A DNA stretch of 64,000 nucleotides from Oxyruncus cristatus (Eukaryota; Chordata; Aves; Passeriformes; Cotingidae). The first letter of the stretch is position 1; every line of letters starts with the position of its first letter. A program made the translations under genes and the position numbers. A model generated the notes under the pieces. The model searched no databases. It was not told the DNA's origin and saw nothing but the letters and a program-made list of their open reading frames with translations. The stretch lies in the NCBI GenBank assembly GCA_013399855.1, contig VXAY01005611.1, forward strand, positions 1 through 64,000, written 5' to 3'. This document shows positions 27,856 to 38,368 of this stretch, one piece after another.

Positions 27856-27912
27856 TGAGATTGTGGTTATCCTTTTTTTGTCTCTCCTTTGCCATTGCTC
27901 TTGTATCTGCTT
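27856..27912 (-). CDS. TFEC: TFEC coding exon 5: start of the basic region
   Basis: A 57-bp exon, as in MITF as I recall it. The acceptor CTGTCAG precedes 27912 and the donor is A|GTAAGT at 27856/27855. It encodes residues 166-184, EADTRAMAKERQKKDNHNL, and supplies one base of Ile185. KERQKKDNHNL is invariant across the MiT family and begins the DNA-binding basic region, with His182 as a base-contacting residue. The ADTRAM wording matches TFEC (MITF has SEARAL). Confidence 0.97.
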
Positions 27913-28795
27913 CTGACAGAAGGTAACATTTATTAAAATAGTCCTTAAGATGAAATGTCAGTACTTCTTTCACTTTTCCAAAATGGTTTCTTCTCACAAA
28001 GACCAGACTTCCAGTCCTTTTACTTCCAGTCCTTTTACTACAATGCTGTTTTTATTATTAAAGGAGATCATAGGCAAACCTATATTCTACCAGTACTAAA
28101 TTTTGCATAAGCCTAGCACATTGCTTAAGATCTTTTCATTGCATAATATTTTTTATTTAGGAACACAGAAATGTCATAAAGGGGTATTTTTCTCCAATTT
28201 TCTTTATTTTACATCAAGATAAAACAGTACACTAATGTGAATATGGATTTTCTATATCCCATAATGCAAGAGTTAATCAGATTTGTAAGATATTGAACAA
28301 ACTCACTGTTTTCTCTGAGTGACACTAATAAACTGTACATAATTTTTAGCATTCTTTGGATTAACTGAATGTAACTTTTAAAGTTCTTAATCCACTAATA
28401 TAGATTTACCTTGAATAGACTTATTGTAAAGTTTTAAAAGAACCATTTGTTCTACCCTGCAAAAAATTAAATGGATGATAATTTCTTTATACTCTGGGTC
28501 AGGAGCCAACATGGGGAAGAATATAGTATGTTTTCTAAAATATTAAGGTTTCTTAGAAGCATAATGTTCATTAAAAACAGGGAGAAAACATGGTTTCTGA
28601 GTTGCTAAACAGGAGAACAGAAAGAAAACATTTCTTCCTGCTCTTTGTCCTTTCCCTTAAACAAAATTACAAAGTGCAAAATTCTCAGGAATTTAATTAT
28701 GGATATCTTTTTCATGGGTAAGATTTATGCAACTTTTAAGAGACACACCATCACTTTTGCAATTATAAAATACTAAAATCTCAGAGTTCTTTTAC
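27913..28795 (-). other. TFEC: TFEC intron 4
   Basis: An 883-base AT-rich intron. Its only notable content is a perfect 15-bp direct duplication (unit TTCCAGTCCTTTTAC at 28009-28023 and 28024-28038), about 100 bases from the exon 5 acceptor. Confidence 0.9.
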
Positions 28796-28910
28796 CTGTG
28801 AGTTCCCTTTTTACTGGTAGATTAGCTGGGCAAGAAGCATTTGTGAGACTCATATTAGCTGGTGCCATTCCCTGGTCACTGTTATATATATCCAAAATGC
28901 TGCTGGATAG
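28796..28910 (-). CDS. TFEC: TFEC coding exon 4: linker between activation domain and bHLH
   Basis: A 115-bp exon. The acceptor CAAG precedes 28910 and the donor is G|GTAAAA at 28796/28795. It encodes residues 128-165 plus the first base of Glu166, starting [20 protein letters not shown] and ending [12 protein letters not shown]. The SCPANLP.KREL block is shared with MITF exon 5, and the VKRE context is the position of a SUMO-acceptor lysine in MITF. Sumoylation here is inference. The reading frame is clean and phases match both sides. Confidence 0.95.
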
Positions 28911-29956
28911 CTTGAGGGGTACAGGAGGAAAGAAGAATAAGAAAAAAAAAGATAATGTTAAAATAAGTTAAAGACTTAAAAGATTTAAAAAAATAAAAAC
29001 AACATAAATTCAAGGAGGAAACATTTTTGGACATGAGTCTGGTGTTCTTTAGCAGGAGATGCGTATATATGTCTAAAGGGAAAGTTTACCATTCTGTGGT
29101 ATTAAGTAAAATTGAAAGCAAAGGGTCACAGCCTGCCACTGTTCCACTAGCAGCTTTCTAGGGGCTGTGAGTGGGTTTCAGATGCAGAGTGGTGGCAAGC
29201 TATGGGCCCCCGTCTCTGTTTTTCAATTGCTTCTATACTATATTCTCTAAACCCAAGATTACCATAATTGCACTTCAAACACGAATTAGGTTGAAAATCA
29301 ATATAACCTTGCTGATTTTTACATACTCCTCAGTGATTTTTAACCACATCACTAAACCCTGAATTAATACTTCATACTGTGCCTGGTTTAGCTGTATAAA
29401 GATTCAGGGACAGAAGAGTAGACAGAAAATTGAAGAATATACATTAAGGAAAGAAACTGTGCTGTTGTCAGGATAGACCAGATAACCTAATGGTTTTAAC
29501 ATGCATGACATATACGACCATGTATATCAGTATCCTTCTTACCTTCAAAATATTAATATAACATTATTTAATAAACCCAGAGAATGCACTCAAAGAGAAG
29601 TAAGACTAAAGTTTGTTTCTACAGATTTCAGATAATTACATAACTATTACCTTTACTTGAATAATTTTACTTATATAAAATGACTCTAAAATATGTAAAA
29701 GTTTAGTAAAGAACAGTTCAGGCTTTGCTCAGTTTCAATGACCTTAGAATCAAGCTTTCTGCGTTGATCATTATCTTTTACATTTCTATATGTTCTTGTG
29801 AAAACAACTGTATGAAAACATCCAAGTCCAGATTCACAAAAAATTGATTTGCATTCTTATTGACTTCTATGACAGTAAGACCAAAACTTTTTTTTTATTT
29901 TATCTTATCATGCATATAAAATTTGTGATGACATATTTGTTTTCTTTTGTGGCCAA

Positions 29957-29962
29957 CACGTG
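29957..29962. promoter_or_regulatory. CACGTG E-box in an ACACGTGT palindrome
   Basis: An ACACGTGT palindrome at 29956-29963 in TFEC intron 3. Listed because several CACGTG cores occur in this locus and MiT proteins bind this core. No further evidence. Confidence 0.3.
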
Positions 29963-31587
29963 TGGACTCAGAAGTTGAGTTTGGGTCCACCTGGCCAAGA
30001 TAACAGGGGAAAAAAAGGATTAAAAAGTGGGTAAAAAAAGTGGGTGAAAAAATGTGGTTAAAACTACTGACTTGAGACAGAAAAGCATGAAAGGAAATTG
30101 TGCGTTAGTAAAGGAAATAGCTTTTCATAGACAAGCATACATGTTTTTACAGATATGCCCTACAACTATAGATCCTGAAACACACTGGAATTTTCCAGGC
30201 AAGACACCAAGACACCAACCATCGTTCTGCTGGTAAACAGCTTATTTTAGACTGATAATTTCTTTTCTTGTAGAGACTGTGAGCTTCACCACAAGTTATT
30301 TTGAATGGAGACTATTTCCCAACAACTTATGCAGTGTGAAATTGTTCTACAGCAGTGCTTCCTATATTTTTATATTAAACCTGAAATTTTAAATGTTTTC
30401 TTTTTAAATAATGATTTTATTAAATTAATTAGTAACTTTACTAGACTATCTGAGATCCTAGTTTAAATTCTCCCAGTTCTCTTTCATGCAATTAAATTAA
30501 GCAATCAGAATTCTTTTTAAATGCACATAAATAGCCTGTCCATTTTTAAGTAGATGTTTGTTACTTAAGAAAACCAATACTTCTTGAATACCATTAAAAA
30601 TCACAACACCAAGTCAGTTTTGAAAATCTGCTTACATATTTGATCTCTAAATGAAAATATTTTTTAAAAGAATGTTTGGAATTCAGATGAGTATTACTCA
30701 AGAACAAGCAATGTTTAATAGGTAGGATTTGAATGCTAAGAGTATTCACACATTAAGCACCTTTGTTTCATTCCAGAGGGGTAAACTGACAAGTATTACA
30801 GAATTCACTGCAGCTTTACCTTTGCATTTCCTTTGTTCCAGTGATAGGACAACTATATTACAAGAGTGAACTCATATTAGCTCTAGATACATATTTAATT
30901 ACTTCCTACAATCATGTAAATGAATTTGGCTTATTGAAATGATATGAAAACAGAATGACATAAAAAATTGAGAGTCAATGTGACTATTACATTAATTACA
31001 GTGGACTTCGAATAAGGCTGTCATATAAATTAGGCTACTGTTTTTGTGAAATGCTAGGAAATAGCAACCCCTAAAAATAATATAACCTAAAAAAAAAAAT
31101 CTAACAAATAAGAAATACCTATCTATCATATTTTGTGTATTTCACATCTAATTTTCAAATGATAATTCACATTTATCCTTGAAAGATAGTTAAATCTCAA
31201 CAGTCTATTCACAAAGGTGTGAATTTAAATGGCAATGTCCAAATCCAAGATGAAAGGTCATGAGAGGCCAACTAAGCTGTTAATGAAAAAAACAAACAAA
31301 CAAAAAAACCCCAAAACACCACACCTGAAAGTTCAGAATTATGTGAGGATTCAAAAGAGCATGAGTAAATTCAACTTAAAACCACAGTAAGACATTTCAG
31401 ATGAATTTGATTACACAGTTGATGAAAGCAATTGCATGTAACTTCTGCCATTGTCTGAAGTGATAACAGTTCATATACCTTCTTCCACCAGCAAAACTGC
31501 TGGGGAAGTGACTGCAATCAAGTATCTGTCCATGGTCTATATCTGAGTACATTAATGCTGTTTAATAACAGCAAAAGGCATGAAATA

Positions 31588-32430
31588 TCATAGAATCATA
31601 GAATATCCTGATTTGGAGTGGACACACATGGGTCATCAATGTTCAGCTCCTTGCCCTGCACAAGACAGCCACAAGAATCACACCATGTGCCTGAGAGTAT
31701 TGTCCAAATGCTTCTTGAACTCTGTCGGGCTTGGTGCTGTGACAACTTCCCTAGGGAATCTGTTCCAGTGTTCAACCATCCAACACCCTCTGGATGAGGA
31801 ACTGTTTCCTCATATGTAACCTAAACCTCCCCTGACACAGCTTCATGCCATTACCTCACTGGTCCTGTCACTGGTCACCAGAGACAAGGGATCAGTGCCT
31901 GCCCTTTCACTTTCCCTCATGAGGAAGTTGTGACTGCAATGAGGTCTCCCCTCAGTCTCCTCTTTCCAGGCTGAACAAATCAAGCGACCTCAGCTGCTCC
32001 TCATATGGCTTCCCCTCAAGGTCCTTCACCATGTCTTGGGCCCTCCTTTGGACACCCTCTAATAGCTTAATATCTTCCCAAAACTGCACACAGTATTCAA
32101 GGTGAGGCCACACCTTTACAGAGCTAGTGGGACAATTACCCTCCTTTGTCTAGCTGGTGATCCTGTTCCTGATGCATCCCAGAACATGGCTGGCCCTCCT
32201 GGCTGTCAGGACACTGCTGACTCATATGCAATTTGCCATCAACCAGGACCCCCAGGTTCCTTTCTGCAGTGTTGTTCTCCAGCCTCTCATTCCCCACTCT
32301 GTACGTGCATCCCAGGGCTGCCCTGTCTCAGGTGTGGAATCTCACATTTGTCTTTGTTAAATTTCACACAGTTGGTCATTGTCCAGCCTTCTAATATATC
32401 TAGGTCTCTTTGCAGGACCTCTTTGACAAA
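31588..32430 (-). mobile_element. CR1 LINE 3' region (minus strand)
   Basis: The 3' terminus ATCATAGAATCATAGAATA is at 31587-31605. Reverse-complement CR1 sequence then runs up to about 32430, including the ORF2 C-terminal region and upstream reverse-transcriptase-coding sequence (wording such as NCVKFNKDKCE in the minus-strand frame 32287-32556). Stops and small indels make it non-functional. It is followed about 200 bp later by CR1 ORF2 sequence in the opposite orientation. Confidence 0.9.
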
Positions 32431-32629
32431 TGTCCCAGATCGTTTTCTGTAGTGTTTCAGCACTTTTCCCCTCATCATTTCAGAATTTTTTTCCGTCATT
32501 AGGAAAACAGAATCATCATTCCATGTGGGGATGATGAAAATGAAGCCCAAACCCAAGTCATTCAGGTACTGATGACTAGAATTCTATCATCTCACTAATT
32601 AGAATGATTCTTATAAGCATTTCTCCAAA

Positions 32630-33945
32630 AGGGATAGGCAAGAAAGGAGAGACGATGGGGCAGCCCTGTATTTTATACTGTTTTGATTGCCTAGAACTGA
32701 ATGATGGTGATGATAGGCTTGAGTGTTTATGGGAAAGAATCAGGAGGAAGGCCAACCAACCAGATGTTCTAGTGGGACTGTTATAGATTACCCAAACAGG
32801 ATGAAGAGGCAACTGAAATATTATATAAATAGCTGAGAGAAGTTTTATGATTGCTGGCCCTTGTTCTCATGGGGAACTTCAATTTACCAAATGTCAGCTG
32901 GAAATAAAGTGGCCAAGAGGAAACAGTCCAGGAGGTTCCTGGAGTGAGTGAAAGGTGACTTCCTGACACAGCTGGTGGGTGAGGCAACTAGGGAAGGTGC
33001 CCAGTGGACCTGTTTGTGAACAGAGAAGGACTGGTGGATGACGTGATGATTGGAGGCTGTCTTGGGCACAGTGATCATGAAATGGTAGATTTTTTGATTC
33101 TTTGTGAAGTGAGGAGAGGGGTCAGCAGAACCGGACTTCAACTTCCAGAGGGCAGACTTCAGCCTGTTTAGGAGGCTGGTTGAGAGAGTCCCTTTGGAGG
33201 TGGTCCTGAGGGGACAGGAGGCCAGGAAGACTGGACCAAGAAGGAAATGTTAAAGGTGCATGAGCAGACCATCTCAATGTGCCAGAAGATAAGCCAGTGA
33301 GGAAGACTGGCCAGGCTGGACAGAGAGCTTTGGCTGAAACTCAGGAAAAAAGGATCATGTAAACTTTGGAAGAAGGGGCAGGCAACTAAGGAGGACAGCA
33401 AGGATATTGTGACCTTATGCAGGGAGAAAATTAGAAGGGCCAAAATTCAACCAGAACTTAATCTGGCCACTGCTGTAAAAGACAATTAAAAGTGTTTCTA
33501 TAAATATATCAGCAACAAATGGAGGGGTAAGGAGAATCTCCATGGTTTATTGGATGTGGGAGAAAATACAGTGACAAAGGATGAGGAAAAGGCTTAAGTA
33601 CTTAATGCCTTTATTGCCTCAGCTGGAAGACATAGGGCAAAATGAAAACCCCATAATCCAAGGAAAATGGTTATACCACTTAGACACATGGATTTATGAG
33701 GCTGGATGGGATGCACCCAAAGGCCCTGAGGGAGCTGGCAGAAGAGCTCACTGAGCAACTTTAAATCATTTATCAGCAGTCCTGACTAACTGAGGAGGTG
33801 CCAGTTGACTGTAGGCAAGCAAATGTGACACCCATCTACAAGAAGGGCCAGAAGGAGGATGGAGGAACTACAGGCCTGTCATCCTGATCTAAGTGACAGG
33901 AAAGGTTATATAGAAAGTTAGTGCCAATTGCACTATCAACTGCCT
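32630..33945 (+). mobile_element. CR1 LINE ORF2 fragment: endonuclease to start of reverse transcriptase (plus strand, decayed)
   Basis: Plus-strand sequence matches the upstream half of CR1 ORF2 as I know it. The APE-type endonuclease region includes the stretches for a 'DFNLP' block (about 32870-32900) and the 'SDHE' block (about 33070-33085). A linker follows, then the first part of the reverse transcriptase domain, with the segment for 'TPIYKKG' near 33830-33850. Frameshifts and stops are frequent, so no protein is made. Neither the true 5' end nor the 3' end of CR1 is present in this orientation. It sits head-to-head with the minus-strand CR1 3' region, suggesting one rearranged insertion or two separate ones. 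Confidence 0.88.
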
Positions 33946-34821
33946 CTTTCTTTGATGAATTTAGTAGAAATCAAGTATATTGTAATGGGCACTATGAAGG
34001 ATAAGTGGATTTGTGGATAGGTCCGCTGGTGATCTCCCTTTGATACACTGTCTTCATTCACAGTTAGCCAGCATGAAAAACGGGCCATGAATTAGCATGC
34101 AGGGCATAACTCTCAGTGTCAGGATTCAGAATCAGGAGAAAAAACAGAGGATTAACCTGAACTGTCTTGGACGCTTAGAATGAAGTGAATAACCTCTGTT
34201 TCTTCTTCTTGACTCAAAAGAGAGTCTGGGGTGACTATTGCAGGCTTTCCTTGTGTACCCTCTTTTGAAACCTCACTGTGCTCCTAGTGTGAAAATTTCC
34301 ACATAAACTATTTTAAAAATCACAAAAGAGGAACTTCCTTTAAAAATATTCACATTTCTGATTATCAGGGATTTTTAAAAATACAGTAAAAACTGTATCA
34401 AAGTATTTTGTTGAAACTCTCTACCAGAATTTGCTCTGCATTTATATCAAACATGGAAAATCCCAAGAAATTTCTTTGCTAATGTTACTGAACACTGAAA
34501 GCAATCTTATGGTAGAAATTGGCCAATTTTGATACAGCATGAGAAAAGATGCTATTTTTGTCTGGAAAAGCAGGAAGCTCTGTTAGAAATGCAGACATCT
34601 GTAATAACTAATTTTTAAATTATGAAATCAAGGTATATAGCACAATGTATTACAGAAATTGTGGGTCAAAATACGTCTAGTTGTTTGCATGTGCACTAAA
34701 ACTCATACACCATAATGCACTCTATTTCTTACAGTGTCACTCGAGTGGGGAAAGTTTTTGCAGTACTGAGGCTTCAAACAGCTTCCAGTCTTACGTTACA
34801 GGACATATAAATATACAAATA

Positions 34822-34911
34822 TGAGATTATGTGTATGTATGTATGTGTGTATGTACATATACGTGTGTGTATGTGTATATGCATATATACATATATATGC
34901 ACATAATCTCA
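34822..34911 (+). repeat. Inverted-repeat hairpin enclosing a (TGTA/CATA) microsatellite
   Basis: Perfect 12-bp arms TGAGATTATGTG (34822-34833) and CACATAATCTCA (34900-34911) enclose TGTATG-type repeats on the left and CATATA-type repeats on the right. As plus-strand RNA the pairing could extend inwards for roughly 20 more positions using G-U pairs, giving a long stem. In the TFEC-sense (minus) strand the wobble pairs become A-C mismatches. Confidence 0.8.
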
Positions 34912-36739
34912 CAAAAATCCAACACAATCTTACTACAACCACAAATCATTTTCAATGGCACAATTATATGATATGTGTACAGTGATGATCTTACAATGAA
35001 TTCTATAACACTGTCAAAACTGATGACTCCCAAAGCACTTTAAAATTCCAACTGATTTTACTGTGTCAAAAGCATGTTCTTGCTTTCAGTTTAGAGATGT
35101 GAAAACAGACATTTGGGTATGAAAATTCATAAGTCCCAGGAAATTATCCTGCAGGTGTCATAACCTGTATTGATTCACACCTGTGTTGTTCTGAGAAGTC
35201 CTGGTAAGTCACATAATTTCCAAACTTTGAATTCATGATACGTATATTTATGTATATGTATCTGAGAATTTAGATGCTAGTGGCTTATAAGGGATGAGAA
35301 CACAAATATTAAAAATAGCAAAATATAATAAGGCATCTTTCCTACTTCTAAAATACAGCCAGCTTTGGACAAAAGATCAACTACCATTAGCACAGCAAAT
35401 GGTTAAGTGGGAATAACCAGTGACAATGTAGTATAGGAAGAGAATTATACTATATCTAATTAAAACTGCAAGGAGAATTAAAGACTGTAATTAACAAAGT
35501 TAGCATTTGGCAAGGACACTGGGGTTAACATTCTTCCTTTTGTATAAAGTGTCATGGGATCTTCAATTCCTGTGTGCAAAGACTGGAACATGAGAATTTC
35601 CATTCATGGGACTCAGTCCTGAAAGATGCTCAACTTTGAAGCTTAGACCAATTATAAAAGCAAACTTCAGCTGGAGTACCTGAGTGAGTACACCTCACAT
35701 GAGCCTGTGACCTTGTGCTTGCTGAGAGTGTTCAAGGCAGGAACTATGAAGGTCTAGTCGAGAGAAGGTTGTTACATTCAATACTTGGGTCTGAACTGCT
35801 ATGCAGGCAGGAAATTGTAGCAAATCCTAAGGGTTTGTTAGTATGGATAACTAGCAAAGAACAGCCATGATCAAAATTTGCAGTCTCTAATAGAAAGTTT
35901 TGGGGTTTTTTCTTTGAAGGAAAACAATACTAAGATATGAAAGATACCACCTTAATAAGGGAAATAATTTAGTATTCCAAAACCCATAGCATGCTAACTG
36001 TTGGTAAATATCATTTCAAGGAGGACTTATGTCATTTCCATACCTTCGAAGCGAAGGATTCTTAATGTGATAATAAAACATATGGATACAGGCTATCTGT
36101 GTCTGTTCATCTGTAGTCCCTAGAGCTCTATGTTTCAACAGTGTCCACTTACATGATCAAATATTATTCAAGTATTTTTCCATTTTGGCTAATCTTTGCA
36201 TGATGTATTTGCCTTACACTAACATTCAAGACTGTAAGGATCATAGCTCTAAAAGAATCAGTGTGGCACAGCTAAAGAATGTCAGCCCAACCCTTTTCCA
36301 AAGTCAGCTAGAATTTTCTTCATTTAAAAATTCTGCTGAAGGTGGTAATGCCCAGCCTGGACTAGAAAACATTTCCTGGATATTGGGTTCATTTAATGTG
36401 TTATCACATAATCTATTTCATAAGACAATAATGTTCTGTCTAACATCAATTAGATTTCACATCTCAAATATTTTTACTTTGAGTATGTTACAAAAGTAGA
36501 ATGATTGCAAATTATTGTCAGAAAGCTTTCCCTTTATTTCCATTCCCAGACAAATTTTATTTTGGTTTTGTGCTCCGTTAACATATATAGTTCATTGTTC
36601 AACATCCCCATGTGACTACTGTGAATGAACATAGCTCCGTTAAGAGTTTGCCTGGCTAAATGAAACAGGTCGTGCTCCTTTAGACAGACTTCCCATGATA
36701 TTATATGTACTAACAAGCCTCTCTCTACCTTTCTTGCTT

Positions 36740-37340
36740 TGAATTAGTTTTTCTGAAGGGTGGACACCTTTATTTGTCTACAGCATTCCAGAAGTTTTGT
36801 GCCCAGTGAATCCCACAGTGAATATTTCCTTGTGTCTCTTGGAAATATGTCTCATGATGGATACCAAGATCATATTTATCTCCTTTTTGCACTCCCATCA
36901 TTTTGATGGCTTACAGTTATCCTCTGGGCAACTAATATAACCAGATCTTTTTCTGTCATCTCCAGTTAATGAGCTCTCAGCTTACTGCAGACATTCCTGT
37001 TATTAGTATTTGAATGAATGACCTTGCACTCAGTACTATTACATTCCTTCCATTTAGACTATTCTGTCATCACAGTCTTATATTCTTATATAATTCTTCC
37101 TCTATGATACCCTTATCCTCCTTTGTATTGGTAATACTTTCTACTTTTGCTACCTCAGTGAATTTCATCATCATAAATATATTTTTGTATCACTAATGAA
37201 AATATTAAATAAACCGAGGCCGAGGATTGATTACTGGTGCACTTCATTAATATCTTTTATTTTCAAAAAAAACCCCTTTATTATCTCTTTAGCTTGCTCC
37301 TTTACCTGAAAGCCATTCCGTTCAGTTACTTTCTAGATAA
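36740..37340 (-). mobile_element. Old CR1/L3-like LINE 3' relic
   Basis: The wording resembles the reverse complement of ancient amniote CR1/L3 LINE sequence: '...TGAATTTCATCATCATAAAT...' and '...AATGAAAATATTAAATAAACC...' followed by '...GGATTGATTACTGGTGCACTTC...'. It is heavily diverged with no open frame. I judge it by pattern only, and the boundaries are approximate. Confidence 0.55.
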
Positions 37341-38337
37341 TCTGTATTGAATTTTACTAATACGCATTCAAACAAGAAGGTTACAATCAACAAACCTTGG
37401 AAGCGCAGGACTAGATAGAAAGACTAATTCCAGTAGGAAACAGCTCTCCATACATCCAAAGGATGCCAGTAATCAAGGATGATGGAGGGTGTACATTTTT
37501 AAAGAGCAGACACCACACATGTTCTAGTTGACAAAAAAGGCTAAACGCTAGGATAGGAAGAGCTTTTCTTGACTGTCCTAACAGGTCAACATGGTTCATC
37601 AGCTAGCCTGCTCTCCCTTGAGGAACCTGCGAACAGACAGCAGGATGGACTGTCCTATTCGTGGCAATTCAGAGTGTAAACAAATCCTTACAAATAGAAA
37701 GCATAACAGAGCTTATGTTCAACTCTCTTCAAGCAGCACAGAAATTGAAAAAGAAAGCCAGAGGCTGAACCCTAGTCTTCTCAGCACAGGACTTGTATTG
37801 ACTCACAAGATTATGCATCCTGTCTGCAATATCTTTGAAAAGACGAAAAGTCACAAATTTACTAAAACACACATTGAAGATACAAGAATTACCACAGTTT
37901 TCCCATTGTCTAAACTTGAAAACATCCACTATACCATCTTTCCTATTTAGAAAATGGATTTTCAATGGATGCATTAATATAAACTTATTGATGAACTCAC
38001 TATTTGGTCAAATTCAGTGCACATTTTGATGTCAATCTGTGAACTTGAAAGATTGAAAAAAAGGTTTGGTTTTAGAAGAAGAAGATCCCATTCACAGCTA
38101 AATGTTTTAGGTCCTTTTGTAATTGCAATACAAAATACTTATATTTGAGAATATATGGTTTTCAGTAATAACTAATACTCAGATGTTCTAGTTTCTCTTT
38201 TTATTATCTAAAGAGAACAGCAGAAAATGCTAGCCTTCTCAGACTTGTTTTCATTTGAATAAATTGTATCTCCTTCTATATTTATCTTTAACATGGTTCA
38301 TAATTACACACTCCTCAACCACGGACTTAATGTTCAG

Positions 38338-38368
38338 ATATATTATATTACATATTATATATTATGCA
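38338..38368. repeat. AT-rich simple sequence
   Basis: TATTATATTACATATTATATA-like stretch in TFEC intron 3. A similar short (AT)n tract lies at 39030-39055. No other content. Confidence 0.7.

Noticed and set aside
32102..33443. Several 60-116-codon frames
   Set aside because: All fall in the two decayed CR1 segments or are their opposite-strand shadows.
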